Positions 17,655 through 26,643 are shown, counted from the stretch's first letter. The stretch is DNA of 64,000 nt from Niveispirillum cyanobacteriorum (GCF_002868735.1 NZ_CP025611.1:2474501-2538500), one strand, 5' to 3'. Program-made: numbers and translations. Notes: a model not told the origin generated them from the letters alone.

Positions 17655-19157
17655 ATGGACGGTACGACCGGCGCAGAACGGCCCCCCACCTCACCGGACC
17701 GCCTTCGGGTGCGCTATCCGGTCCTGTCTCCCTGGCTGGCTTTGCCGCTGGCGCTGGCCGGGATGGCGGCTCTTGCCGTGACCTTGCTGCGGCCCGAAGC
17801 GGCCCTGCCCGCCGGGGTCAGCCCCTGGCAGCCAGCGGCACTTGCCTGTGCCGGGCTGGCGGTCCTGCTACTGCTGGCCGTCATCATCCACGCCGCCTGT
17901 CAGCAACGATCCCAATCCATCCGCGAACGCCAGGAACTGCGCGACGCCAATGCCGCCCTGGTGGCGCAGGTGGCGCGTCAGCAGGCGGTGATGGACCGGC
18001 TGGCACAGTCGGAACGCAAATATCGCGAGATTTATGAGACGGCGATGGAAGGGATGTTCACCATCGACATTCCCGGCCGTTTCCTGTCCGCCAATCCCGC
18101 CCTGCTGGCCATGCTGCGCTATGACAGTCTGGAACAGCTGCAGGCCGAAGTGCAGGACGCCACCGTCAGTTTCTACATGGATCAGCAGAACCGGGAGGCC
18201 ATCACCCAGGCCCTGCTGGCACAGGAAGAGGTGGGCAGCGTTCCCGTCGAACTGCGCCGCCGTGACGGCGAAGGCTTCTGGGTCGCCATTTCGGCCCGAA
18301 TCATCCGCAATGCAGATGGCAAGGCCGTGGCCTTCCAGGGCAGCGTGCGCGACATCACGCAATGGCGCCGCGACCGGCAGGCCATGGAGGCGGCCTTGAA
18401 CGCCGCCGAAATGGCCAACCGCGCCAAGTCGGAATTCCTGGCGAACATGACGCATGAGTTGCGCACGCCGCTGAACGCCATCATCGGCTTTTCAGAGATC
18501 ATCGCGACGGAGGCTATGGGGCCGATGGGTCAGCCCGCCTATCGCGAATATGCCCATGATGTCCACGACAGCGGCCAGATGCTGCTGTCGCTGATCAACG
18601 ACATCCTAGACCTGTCCAAGATCCAGGCCGGCAAGAAAGAACTATCGGAAAAGCTGGTGGATGTGCCCCGCCTGATCCGGTCCAGCATGCGCCTTGTTGC
18701 CGAGCGTGCCGACAAGGGCGGGGTGCTGCTGGAAACGGAGATGGAGGCGGAACTGCCGCCCGTGCGCGCCGATGAGGTGGCGTTGAAGCAGATCCTGTCC
18801 AATCTTCTGTCCAACGCCGTGAAATTCACGCCGCAGGGCGGCAAGGTGGTCTGCGGTGCCCGGGTGGAGGCCGATGGCGGCATGTCGCTCTATGTCCGCG
18901 ACAATGGCATCGGCATGCGCGAGGAAGATATCGCGACCGCCATGGAGCCGTTCCGCCAGATCGAGGGCAGTCATTCCCGCTCCGCCGGCGGTGTGGGGCT
19001 GGGTCTGCCCCTGGTCCTGGCGTTGGCACGCCTGCATGGCGGCGACGCCACGCTGGAAAGCACCGTCGATATCGGCACCACGGTCACCGTCGTCCTACCA
19101 CCCGCCCGGGTGCAGGCCATGCCCCTGGCCTTCCTGCGCTCCGTCATTCCGGCATAG
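17655..19157 (+). CDS. PAS-domain membrane sensor histidine kinase
   Basis: 500 aa. Two N-terminal membrane helices (about 26-46 and 59-84) with almost no periplasmic loop imply intramembrane or cytosolic sensing. A coiled coil and a PAS domain (about 120-240) follow, then HisKA with phospho-His267 in FLANMTHELRTPLNAIIGFSE and HATPase with NLLSNAVKF (N box), DNGIGM and GVGLGLPL. No receiver is fused and no response regulator gene is adjacent. The 175-base divergent gap upstream (17480-17654) shows no clear operator. Confidence 0.9.
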   Translation: MDGTTGAERPPTSPDRLRVRYPVLSPWLALPLALAGMAALAVTLLRPEAALPAGVSPWQPAALACAGLAVLLLLAVIIHAACQQRSQSIRERQELRDANAALVAQVARQQAVMDRLAQSERKYREIYETAMEGMFTIDIPGRFLSANPALLAMLRYDSLEQLQAEVQDATVSFYMDQQNREAITQALLAQEEVGSVPVELRRRDGEGFWVAISARIIRNADGKAVAFQGSVRDITQWRRDRQAMEAALNAAEMANRAKSEFLANMTHELRTPLNAIIGFSEIIATEAMGPMGQPAYREYAHDVHDSGQMLLSLINDILDLSKIQAGKKELSEKLVDVPRLIRSSMRLVAERADKGGVLLETEMEAELPPVRADEVALKQILSNLLSNAVKFTPQGGKVVCGARVEADGGMSLYVRDNGIGMREEDIATAMEPFRQIEGSHSRSAGGVGLGLPLVLALARLHGGDATLESTVDIGTTVTVVLPPARVQAMPLAFLRSVIPA

Positions 19158-19268
19158 GCCGGCATAGGGATGTCGGAGACCAAGCATTCGGGACCTCAAC
19201 CACCGCCATTTACATCCGATCCCGGATGAATTAGTCTTCGTGCCGAAACAAGCCGGAGCCTGACGCCC

Positions 19269-19292
19269 ATGGATTTGAACCCGCACATCTGA
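19269..19292 (+). CDS. Possible 7-codon leader peptide upstream of the ABC-F gene
   Basis: ATG to TGA encodes MDLNPHI. GGAG at 19255-19258 lies 10 bases before the ATG, a good Shine-Dalgarno position. The stop is followed 5 bases later by a GC-only hairpin (19298-19312), and the ABC-F start is 49 bases after the stop. Leader-peptide attenuation is known for several ABC-F genes in other bacteria; applying it here is inference. Confidence 0.35.
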   Translation: MDLNPHI

Positions 19293-19297
19293 CCGCC

Positions 19298-19312
19298 GCC
19301 CCCGCCGGGGGC
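19298..19312 (+). promoter_or_regulatory. GC-only hairpin between the leader frame and the ABC-F gene
   Basis: GCCCCC (19298-19303) pairs with GGGGGC (19307-19312) around a 3-base loop. No T-run follows, so it is not a classical terminator. It could be the attenuator partner of the short frame just upstream. Confidence 0.4.
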
Positions 19313-19340
19313 CGTCTCATGTCCGACCAGGGTTCCATCC

Positions 19341-20858
19341 ATGCCGCATTGGCTTGTGGCCGAGGGGCTGTGCTTCACGCATGGCGCCGACCGGCCGTTG
19401 ATCGACGCTCTCTCCCTTTCTATCGCCGATGAACGGGTCGCCCTGCTGGGTGGCAACGGGGTTGGCAAGACAACCCTGCTGAACCTGCTGACGGGGGTCA
19501 TTCAGCCCGCGCGCGGCCATGTCGCCCGGCGGGGCCGGCATTTCCATTGGCCGCAACTGACCCAACCGGGGCAGGTGGTCGGTGACCTGCTGCCCGATGA
19601 TCCGGGCCGGGCGGCGGCGTTGGCACGCCTGCACCTGCCGCCCGACCTGCCGGACGCGCTGCCGTTGGACCGCCTGTCGGGCGGACAGGTGGCGCGGCTG
19701 CGGCTGGTGGCCATCCGGTTGATGCGGCCCGATCTTCTGATCCTGGACGAGCCGGGCAATGACCTGGATGAAGGGGGGCGGGCGCTGCTGTCCGATCTGA
19801 TCCGGGGTTGGCGCGGCGGGTTGCTGCTGGTCAGTCATGAGGCGGGGCTGCTGTCGCTGACCGACCGTATCCTGGAACTGTCCCCCCTGGGCCTGCGCAG
19901 CCATGGCGGAGGTTATCAAGGCTGGCTGGCCGCCAGCGAGGCCGAGCGCCAAGCGGCGGAACGCGCCCTGGCCGATGCCGGCAAACAGGCACGCTTGGCG
20001 CGGGAAACAGCGCGGGAGGAGGCGGCCAGGGCGGCGCGGCGCGCGCGCACCGGCAAACAGGAAAGGGCGCGGGGGTCGAACGCCCCCATCCTGATGGGCA
20101 TGCGCCGCGACAATGCCGAACGCGCGGCATCGGCAAGGCGCATCAAGGGGGAACGACAGATACAGGCCGCCAGCATGGCGCTGGATCACGCACGCGACCG
20201 TCTGCCCCCGCCCTTGCCACCCCTGGATATGGCCATCGGCGCATCCGCCGTGCCGGCAGGCAGGGTTCTGCTGCGGGCAGAGGGGCTGTGCCTGTCGCGG
20301 GGCGGGCGGGAACTGTGGCGGGACCTGTGCTTCACTATCACCGGCCCCGCGCGCATCGCCCTGACGGGGCCGAACGGGGCGGGGAAAAGCAGCCTGCTTG
20401 ACTGTCTGACGGGTTGCCTGGCCGCCGATGCCGGCAGCATCACCCGTGCGCCCGGCCTGCGTCTGGCGCGGCTGGATCAACGTCTGGCCGCCGCATCGGA
20501 TGACACGCCCCTGTCACTGTCCCGCGCAGCACAGCCGCAACAGTCGGAGGGGGCGATCCGCGCCAGTCTGGCCCGATTCGGCTTCCGGGCGGGGGCGGCG
20601 CTGGTGCCGCTGCGCCTGCTGTCGGGCGGCATGCGGGTGCGCGCCCATCTCTGCGCCGCGCTGGGTGGTCCGGTCGCACCGCAACTTCTGCTGCTGGACG
20701 AGCCGGCCAACCATCTGGACCTGGAAGGGCGCGGAGCCTTGCTGGAGGCCCTGAATGCCTATGATGGCGCCCTCATCCTGGTCAGCCATGACCGGGATTT
20801 CCGCCACGCGGTAAACACCGATCAGGAGATCGCGATCCCAGGCCAAAACCATAGGTGA
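19341..20858 (+). CDS. ABC-F family ATPase (Uup/EttA-like)
   Basis: 505 aa with two ABC domains and no membrane segments. First domain: Walker A GGNGVGKTT, signature LSGGQVARLRL, Walker B LLILDEPGNDLD. A basic, Arg-rich linker (about 195-300) includes long A/R runs. Second domain: GPNGAGKSS, LSGGMRVRAHL and LLLLDEPANHLD. ABC-F proteins bind the ribosomal E site and act in translation or antibiotic protection. The first Walker B reads PGND instead of the usual PTNH, and the protein is shorter than Uup. Upstream lies a possible leader peptide and hairpin. Confidence 0.88.
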   Translation: MPHWLVAEGLCFTHGADRPLIDALSLSIADERVALLGGNGVGKTTLLNLLTGVIQPARGHVARRGRHFHWPQLTQPGQVVGDLLPDDPGRAAALARLHLPPDLPDALPLDRLSGGQVARLRLVAIRLMRPDLLILDEPGNDLDEGGRALLSDLIRGWRGGLLLVSHEAGLLSLTDRILELSPLGLRSHGGGYQGWLAASEAERQAAERALADAGKQARLARETAREEAARAARRARTGKQERARGSNAPILMGMRRDNAERAASARRIKGERQIQAASMALDHARDRLPPPLPPLDMAIGASAVPAGRVLLRAEGLCLSRGGRELWRDLCFTITGPARIALTGPNGAGKSSLLDCLTGCLAADAGSITRAPGLRLARLDQRLAAASDDTPLSLSRAAQPQQSEGAIRASLARFGFRAGAALVPLRLLSGGMRVRAHLCAALGGPVAPQLLLLDEPANHLDLEGRGALLEALNAYDGALILVSHDRDFRHAVNTDQEIAIPGQNHR

Positions 20859-21036
20859 TGAGTACGACCGGCAGGATCGGCCATAAGCGCATAATCAAAC
20901 TATGTCTGATACAATGTTAACGAGTAAATCATTTGATGGTCATACGACCAACCGCTAGTCTCTCCGCATCCTTGCAGGCACGCGGCGCCCATCCCGGCAC
21001 GCTGCGTGCCCACCAGCCAAAGCGGAGGGGATGGGA

Positions 21037-22746
21037 ATGAGCGATATCCTGGATATAGCGATTGTCGGTGGCGGCGTGACTGGCACCTATTGCGCCTGGC
21101 GCCTGACGGGCGATCAGGGGATCACGGGCGCCAAGGTGGCGATGTTCGAATATAGCGACCGGATCGGCGGCCGCCTGTACACCAAGACCATCCCCGGCAT
21201 GCCCAACATCGCCGCCGAACTGGGCGGCATGCGCTATATCCCGCCCAGCGAGGAGGATGACGCCTCCAACCAGCCGATGGTCAGCAATCTGATCGACGCG
21301 CTGGGCCTGCCCTCGCATGTCTTCCTGATGGGCAATCCCAAGCCCGGCCCCGACGGGCAGCCCATCGGCGAGAAGGACAACATCTTCTTCCTGCGCGGCA
21401 AGCATCTGAAGATGAAGGAGCAGTCCGACCCGGACAAGGTGCCCTACAACCTGTCCTGGAACGAACGCGGCAAGAGCGTGAATGACCTGCAGGTCTTTGC
21501 CTTCGATCTGCTGGTGCCCAAGAACAAGCGCAATTCGCTGGATGCGCTGATGGAAACCACGGTGTTCGGCCACCCGCTGTACACGTACGGTTTCTGGAAC
21601 CTGATGAGCCAGACCCTGTCGTCGGAGGCCTATCAGTTCATGAAGGATGCCGGCGGCTATGACGCGAACGTGGCCAACGCAAATGCCGTGGCACAGTTGC
21701 CGGCCACCGAATATGCCAATACCAGCGGCTTCAAGGCCATCACCGGCGGCTATCAGCGCCTGCCCCTGACGCTGGCAGAAAAGGCGGCAGCCCAGGGCAC
21801 CGACATCCGCATGAACCGCCGCATTTCCCGCATCGAACGGGGAGAGGACGGCGTTTACAGCCTTACCGTGGTCGAAACGGAGACCCAGCTGGTCTATGCC
21901 GACCTGGGCGGCCTGCGCGAGGTGACCAAGGATAAGGAGGGGGTGGAACCCACCATCGTGAAGGCCAAGGATATCATCCTGGCCCTGCCGCGCCGGTCTC
22001 TGGAACTGATCGAATGGGTGGAATGGAAGCAGCCCGACGTGAAGGCCATGGTCAACTCAGTGCTGATCCAGGACGCGTTCAAGCTGCTGCTGGCCTATGA
22101 CTACCCCTGGTGGGAGGCGCAGGGCCTGGTGGCCGGGCGTTCCATCACCGACCTTCCCGTCCGCCAGATCTACTATTTCGGAACGGAGGAGGATCAGCCG
22201 CATGGGGAGAAGGGCAATACCCGTTCCCTGCTGATGGCATCCTACAATGACATCACCACCGTCCCCTTCTGGAAGGGTCTGGAAAAGGGTGCGCCCTTCC
22301 TGGGTCGCCTGCCCGAGGGGGTGAAGGGTGTCGCCAAGGAGAAATCCGGATCGGGTGAGGCCGACACACCCATCCCGCTGGCCGAATGCATCGCCACCGA
22401 CGCCATGGTCTCCAGCGCGCATTCGCAGATCCTGGCCGTGCACGGTCTGGTCGATGTCGATCAGCCCTATTCGGCCATCTATCACGACTGGTCGGGCGAT
22501 CCGTATGGCGGCGGCTGGCACGAATGGAAGGCGGGTTTCCGCTACGACAAGCTGATGCCTGCCATCCGCCAGCCCGTGCTGAAGGATCGCGTCTTCATCT
22601 GTGGCGAGGCCTATTCCAACAATCAGGGCTGGGTCGAGGGCTGTTTGCAGACGGCTGAACATGTGCTGCTGGAAAAGTTCGACCTGCCCTGGCCCGCCTA
22701 TCTGGCGCATCTGAAGGACCAGCAGGCAGCTGTTCTCGGACCGTAA
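21037..22746 (+). CDS. Flavin-containing amine/L-amino-acid oxidase
   Basis: 569 aa. GGAGGGG lies 6 bases before the ATG at 21037, which decides it over the ATG at 21031. FAD-binding hallmarks: DIAIVGGGVTGTYCAWRL at the N-terminus, FEYSDRIGGRLYT, the conserved AELGGMRY, and C-terminal FICGEAYSNNQGWVEGCLQTAEHVL. This is the amine oxidase (PF01593) pattern seen in L-amino-acid oxidases and tryptophan 2-monooxygenase. No signal peptide, so probably cytosolic. The next gene is a 2-oxo-acid decarboxylase, which suggests oxidative deamination of an amino acid to an oxo acid that is then decarboxylated (inference). Substrate is unknown. Confidence 0.82.
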   Translation: MSDILDIAIVGGGVTGTYCAWRLTGDQGITGAKVAMFEYSDRIGGRLYTKTIPGMPNIAAELGGMRYIPPSEEDDASNQPMVSNLIDALGLPSHVFLMGNPKPGPDGQPIGEKDNIFFLRGKHLKMKEQSDPDKVPYNLSWNERGKSVNDLQVFAFDLLVPKNKRNSLDALMETTVFGHPLYTYGFWNLMSQTLSSEAYQFMKDAGGYDANVANANAVAQLPATEYANTSGFKAITGGYQRLPLTLAEKAAAQGTDIRMNRRISRIERGEDGVYSLTVVETETQLVYADLGGLREVTKDKEGVEPTIVKAKDIILALPRRSLELIEWVEWKQPDVKAMVNSVLIQDAFKLLLAYDYPWWEAQGLVAGRSITDLPVRQIYYFGTEEDQPHGEKGNTRSLLMASYNDITTVPFWKGLEKGAPFLGRLPEGVKGVAKEKSGSGEADTPIPLAECIATDAMVSSAHSQILAVHGLVDVDQPYSAIYHDWSGDPYGGGWHEWKAGFRYDKLMPAIRQPVLKDRVFICGEAYSNNQGWVEGCLQTAEHVLLEKFDLPWPAYLAHLKDQQAAVLGP

Positions 22747-22763
22747 GCCACTGCTTACGAATG

Positions 22764-22787
22764 GGGCGCCCGACAGGCCGGGCGCCC
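22764..22787 (+). terminator. Strong hairpin between the oxidase and decarboxylase genes
   Basis: GGGCGCCCG (22764-22772) pairs perfectly with CGGGCGCCC (22779-22787) around ACAGGC. TT and a C-run follow rather than U-run, so partial termination or 3'-end protection is more likely than full termination. The decarboxylase gene starts 51 bases downstream. Confidence 0.5.
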
Positions 22788-22838
22788 TTCCCCCCCGTCC
22801 CGCATATCCACATTCCTTGCCCACGGGAGATGGCGCCC

Positions 22839-24554
22839 ATGAATCCGCTTCCCACCGACTTCACCGTTTCCGACTATCTGATCCAGCGCCTGCATGAGGC
22901 GGGGCTGCGCGACGTCTTCACGGTGCCCGGCGATTATGTCGCCCGCTGGTTCGATTATATTGACGACAAGGCCCGCAATGTCGGGTCGCAGCTGAACCGG
23001 CTGGGCTGCCGATCGGAGCTGGAGGCGGGGTATGCCGCCGATGCCTATGGCCGGATCAACGGCATTTCCTGCGCTGCCGTCACCTATGGTGTCGGCGCCT
23101 TCTCGCTGATCAATCCGGTGGCCGGTTCCTATGTCGAGCGCGTGCCGACGGTCGCCATTTCCGGCAGCCCCGGCACTGGTCCCGCCGACCGGCCCTTTGC
23201 CCGCACCTACAAGATCCTGCTGCACCATGCGACAGGCAATTACGGGGCCGATCGCGATGCCTATGAGGACATCACGGCGGAAGCCATCATCATCAGCGAC
23301 GCCGCCGAGGCCCCTGCCATGATCGACGGTGCTCTGGGCGCCGCCCTGTCGGAAAAGCGGCCCGTCTATATCGAGATCTGGCGGCAGCTGTGGGATACGC
23401 CCTGCGCCAAGCCGGAAAAGGCGCTGGTCATCCCGCCCTTGCCCATCGACCAGGATGCCGTGGACGCCGCCGCCGCGCATGTGGCCAGCCTGATCAAGGC
23501 CGCTGCCAAGCCCCTGTTCTGGGGCGGGATCGAGGTGCAGCGCTATGGCCTGCAGGATGGCTTCGCAGGACTGGTCGATCAGACGGGCATCCCCTATGTC
23601 ACCAGTCTTCTGGCCAAAAGCGTGCTGGCCGAGACCCATCCCGGCTTCATCGGCACCTACACAGGGCCGTCATCGGATTATTCCACCTATAACACTGTCG
23701 ATCTGTCCGATCTGGTGGTGGTGACGGGCGACCTGCTGACCGATGATTATGAAGGCTTCGTGGGCAAGGATTTCCGCCAGATGGTGGTGGCCTATGACAG
23801 CACAGTGCGGGTGGGCGAGGCCTATTATTTCCAGGTACCGCTGGCGGCCTTTATCGAGGCCCTGTCCATCGCGTTGAAGGATGCGGGCAAGCGCGACCCC
23901 TGGGCCGTCAAGGGACCGGCGGTCATTGACCCGGATTTCAAGCCCTTCCCGCCGGACGTGATTACCTATGCCCGCTTCTTCCAGCGCATGCTGACCTGGG
24001 TCGATGCCGACATGACCCTGGTGCCCGATGAAAGCAGCAGCATGTATGTCAGCTGCAACATCCCCGTGAACCGGGCCAACGCCTTTGTGTCGGAGGCGGC
24101 CTGGGGCAGCATCGGCTATGCCTCGGCGGCAGCGCTGGGCCTGTCGGTGGCAGCTCCGGATGCGCGGCCCGTGGTGTTTGCCGGCGATGGCGGGTTCCAG
24201 ATGGTGGCGCAGACGGTCAGCACCATGGCGGTCTATAAGCGCAACCCCATCATCTTCGTGATGGCCAACACCATCTATGGCATCGAACAGGCCCTGACCA
24301 ACGACAAGGCCTATACCGAGGGCCAGCCCTTCAACCCGTTCAATGTCATCCCGTCCTGGGATTACGCCGGGTTGGCCGTGGCGCTGGGCGCCAAGGGCGT
24401 GGCCGTGACAACCCTGACGGAGCTGGAGAGCGCCCTGTCGACGGTGAAAGCCGATCTGGATTCGGTCTGGCTGGTGCAGGTCAACCTGCCCGCCGACGAC
24501 ATCCCGCAGGAAATCCTGCGACTGGCCAGCAACACCGGCCCGACACCCCCGTAA
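22839..24554 (+). CDS. Thiamine-diphosphate 2-oxo-acid decarboxylase (pyruvate/indolepyruvate decarboxylase-like)
   Basis: 571 aa from the ATG at 22839 (GGGAG upstream). It splits a 2-oxo acid to aldehyde and CO2. Visible residues: catalytic Glu60 in RSELEAGYAADAYGR, the tandem His129-His130 (LLHHATG) that marks pyruvate/indolepyruvate/phenylpyruvate decarboxylases, and the Mg-ThDP motif starting GDGG at Asp450. The position after GDG is Gly where bacterial PDCs often have Ser. It follows the flavin amine oxidase gene with a 92-base gap, so the pair could convert an amino acid to the aldehyde one carbon shorter, for example indole- or phenylacetaldehyde. Substrate choice is inference. Confidence 0.85.
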   Translation: MNPLPTDFTVSDYLIQRLHEAGLRDVFTVPGDYVARWFDYIDDKARNVGSQLNRLGCRSELEAGYAADAYGRINGISCAAVTYGVGAFSLINPVAGSYVERVPTVAISGSPGTGPADRPFARTYKILLHHATGNYGADRDAYEDITAEAIIISDAAEAPAMIDGALGAALSEKRPVYIEIWRQLWDTPCAKPEKALVIPPLPIDQDAVDAAAAHVASLIKAAAKPLFWGGIEVQRYGLQDGFAGLVDQTGIPYVTSLLAKSVLAETHPGFIGTYTGPSSDYSTYNTVDLSDLVVVTGDLLTDDYEGFVGKDFRQMVVAYDSTVRVGEAYYFQVPLAAFIEALSIALKDAGKRDPWAVKGPAVIDPDFKPFPPDVITYARFFQRMLTWVDADMTLVPDESSSMYVSCNIPVNRANAFVSEAAWGSIGYASAAALGLSVAAPDARPVVFAGDGGFQMVAQTVSTMAVYKRNPIIFVMANTIYGIEQALTNDKAYTEGQPFNPFNVIPSWDYAGLAVALGAKGVAVTTLTELESALSTVKADLDSVWLVQVNLPADDIPQEILRLASNTGPTPP

Positions 24555-24561
24555 GCTGTAT

Positions 24562-24585
24562 GGGGCGGGTGTAACCACCCGCCCC
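24562..24585. terminator. Bidirectional terminator between convergent genes
   Basis: GGGGCGGGTG (24562-24571) pairs with CACCCGCCCC (24576-24585) around TAAC, directly after the decarboxylase stop and 6 bases before the DsrE-like gene's stop. On the plus strand CACTTCTTAC follows, a weak U-rich tail. Confidence 0.65.
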
Positions 24586-24591
24586 CACTTC

Positions 24592-25014
24592 TTACACAAA
24601 CAGCATCTGGTCACCAGGCCGCACCTGGCCCAGCAGGGTGACCATGCCCGTCGTCTCGACATTCAAATCGGGACGTAGGACCGGGTCGCGGATGCCCAGC
24701 GCCCGCCAACCCATTTCACAGGCCAGGAACGCCACACCCAGCTCGGCACAAGCCGTCAGCAACTCGTCAAACGTGCCCACACCGCGCAGGGCCAGCGTAT
24801 CGTCGCGGGCCTCCGGGCTGGTGCCATCGTCGGAGAAATCCAGACGTTTCCAGCCTTCCCGCGCCATCAGGGCCGGCAGGGCGCGGCCTGTGAAGAACAG
24901 GGTCACGGGCCGTCCCGTGGCCGCGGCGGCAGCGGCCGTGACCAGGGCGTAATGCACACGGTCATAACCGCCGGACTGGATCACCAGCACCAGACCCCAT
25001 TTTCCGTCGGACAT
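24592..25014 (-). CDS. DsrE-family small protein
   Basis: 140 aa from the ATG at 25014 with GGGGAG 7 bases upstream; the frame to 25101 runs into moeB and is rejected. The fold pattern fits DsrE/F: an initial strand WGLVLVIQSGGYDRVHYALVTAAAAAATG, then VTLFFTGRALPAL, and a central FLACEMGWRALG with a cysteine where DsrE-type sulfur carriers place theirs. Such proteins move persulfide sulfur in the cytosol (family knowledge). It follows a MoeB-like E1 and a TSUP exporter gene on the same strand, which supports a sulfur role. The acceptor is unknown. Confidence 0.75.
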   Translation of the reverse strand: MSDGKWGLVLVIQSGGYDRVHYALVTAAAAAATGRPVTLFFTGRALPALMAREGWKRLDFSDDGTSPEARDDTLALRGVGTFDELLTACAELGVAFLACEMGWRALGIRDPVLRPDLNVETTGMVTLLGQVRPGDQMLFV

Positions 25015-25036
25015 GCAAAGGCTCCCCGGCGTGGTT

Positions 25037-25831
25037 TCACTTATGATGGGAAAGATCGATGTAGGTCGGGTGGGTGCCACAGACAGGGCAATCCGGGTCA
25101 CGGCGGATTTTCACGGTCCGGAACCCCGTCTCCAGTGCTGAATACATCAGCAGGCGGCCCGACAGGCTGTCACCGATCCCCAGCAGTTCCTTCAACACCT
25201 CAACGGCCTGAAGGCTCCCCATTGTTCCCGCCAGGGCACCCAGAACCCCGCCTTCCGAACAGGACGGGATCATGCCGGGCGGCGGCGGCTCGCGGAAAAT
25301 ACAGCGATAGCAGGGGTGCGGGTCGCCACAATGCGCCTTGAAGGTGGATAGCTGCCCGTCAAAACGCAGCATGGCGGCACTGACCAGCGTCTTTCCCGCC
25401 AGATAACAGGCATCATTCAACAGGAAGCGGGTGGCGAAATTGTCGGTGCCATCGGCCACAACATCATAGCCGGCGATGATGTCCAGCACATTGGACCGGT
25501 TCAGACGGGTCTTGTGGACCTCCACCTTAACATCCGGGTTGATGGCGGCGATGCGGGCGGCCGCACTGTCCACCTTGGGCACGCCGATGCCGGCCGTATC
25601 ATGAATCACCTGACGCTGCAGGTTCGATAGATCCACGACATCATCATCGACAATGCCGATGCGCCCCACCCCGGCGGCCGCCAGATACAGCAGCATGGGC
25701 GCCCCCAGCCCCCCTGCCCCCACGATCAGGGCGGAGGATGACAGCAGCTTCGACTGCCCCTCCCCGCCCACCTCACGCAGCATGATATGGCGGGCGTAAC
25801 GGTCGATCTGGCTGTCAGACAGGTCCAGCAT
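25037..25831 (-). CDS. moeB: MoeB/ThiF-family adenylyltransferase (E1-like)
   Basis: 264 aa. It adenylates the C-terminal Gly-Gly of a sulfur-carrier protein (MoaD or ThiS) with ATP. Hallmarks: RYARHIMLREVGGEGQ, the nucleotide-binding VGAGGLGAPMLLYLAAAGVG, DDDVVDLSNLQRQ, DGTDNFATRF, and two zinc CxxC pairs, CYRC and CPVC. No C-terminal rhodanese domain is present, unlike eukaryotic MOCS3. Whether it serves molybdopterin, thiamine or both cannot be told here. It lies between the TSUP and DsrE genes with 11- and 22-base gaps. Confidence 0.9.
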   Translation of the reverse strand: MLDLSDSQIDRYARHIMLREVGGEGQSKLLSSSALIVGAGGLGAPMLLYLAAAGVGRIGIVDDDVVDLSNLQRQVIHDTAGIGVPKVDSAAARIAAINPDVKVEVHKTRLNRSNVLDIIAGYDVVADGTDNFATRFLLNDACYLAGKTLVSAAMLRFDGQLSTFKAHCGDPHPCYRCIFREPPPPGMIPSCSEGGVLGALAGTMGSLQAVEVLKELLGIGDSLSGRLLMYSALETGFRTVKIRRDPDCPVCGTHPTYIDLSHHK

Positions 25832-25842
25832 AAAGAGCTTCC

Positions 25843-26643
25843 TCAGGCAGCGAACAGGTCGCGGACGAGAAGATACAGAGGGTGGTCGGGTTGCGCCACC
25901 AATCGGATGGTCATACCCAGACAGACAACCACCAGCAGCGGCCGCACCAGTTTGGTGCCAAAGCGCAGGGCGGCATGGCTGCCGGCCCAGGCACCGACCA
26001 CCTGCGCCACCGCCATGATCAGCCCCGCCTTCCAGACGATCTGCCCGCCCAGCGCGAACACGCCCAGGCTGACGACATTGCTGGTGAAGTTCAGCAGCTT
26101 GGTGTTGGCTGTGGCGCGGCGCATATTCATGCCCAGCAGCGCCACACAGCCCAACGCAAAGAAGCTGCCCGTGCCCGGCCCGAAAAACCCATCGTAGAAG
26201 CCGACCGCGAAGCCGATGGTCAGGCTGAAAGCCGGCAGGGTCATGCGGGCCTTGGCCTCCACATCACCCACGCGCGGGCTGAGCAGGAAATAGACGGCGA
26301 TGGCGACCAGCAAGACGGGGATCACCGCCGTCATGAAGCCGGTTCCCGTCATCCGCACCACCATGGTGCCCGTGGCCGATCCCGCAAAGACGCACGCCAC
26401 AGTGAAGGTCATGGCCTTCAGTTCAATCTGCCCCGCCCGCCAGAAGGTGATGGTGGCCATGGCGGTGCCGAAACTGCCCTGCAACTTGTTGGTGGCCAGT
26501 GCCGCCGCCGGTGGAATGCCCGTGGACAGCAGGGCCGGAATGGTGATCAACCCACCCCCGCCCGCGATTGCATCAACGAAGCCGGCCAGCAAGGCAGCAC
26601 AGGCCAGAAAGACCAGGAGGTCGGTGGTCAGCAGTTCGGTCAA
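25843..26643 (-). CDS. TSUP-family (TauE/SafE) anion exporter
   Basis: 266 aa with about eight hydrophobic helices and the family repeats: FVDAIAGGGGLITIPALL in the first half and GFYDGFFGPGTGSFFALG in the second. The family exports sulfite, sulfoacetate or other sulfur-containing anions across the inner membrane. First gene of a minus-strand unit with MoeB- and DsrE-like genes. Substrate is not determinable, but the neighbours point to sulfur. Confidence 0.88.
   Translation of the reverse strand: MTELLTTDLLVFLACAALLAGFVDAIAGGGGLITIPALLSTGIPPAAALATNKLQGSFGTAMATITFWRAGQIELKAMTFTVACVFAGSATGTMVVRMTGTGFMTAVIPVLLVAIAVYFLLSPRVGDVEAKARMTLPAFSLTIGFAVGFYDGFFGPGTGSFFALGCVALLGMNMRRATANTKLLNFTSNVVSLGVFALGGQIVWKAGLIMAVAQVVGAWAGSHAALRFGTKLVRPLLVVVCLGMTIRLVAQPDHPLYLLVRDLFAA

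Noticed and set aside
19269-19290. tRNA-like T-loop on the minus strand upstream of the ABC-F gene
   Set aside because: GGTTCAAATCC resembles a T loop, but no acceptor, D or anticodon stems can be built around it.
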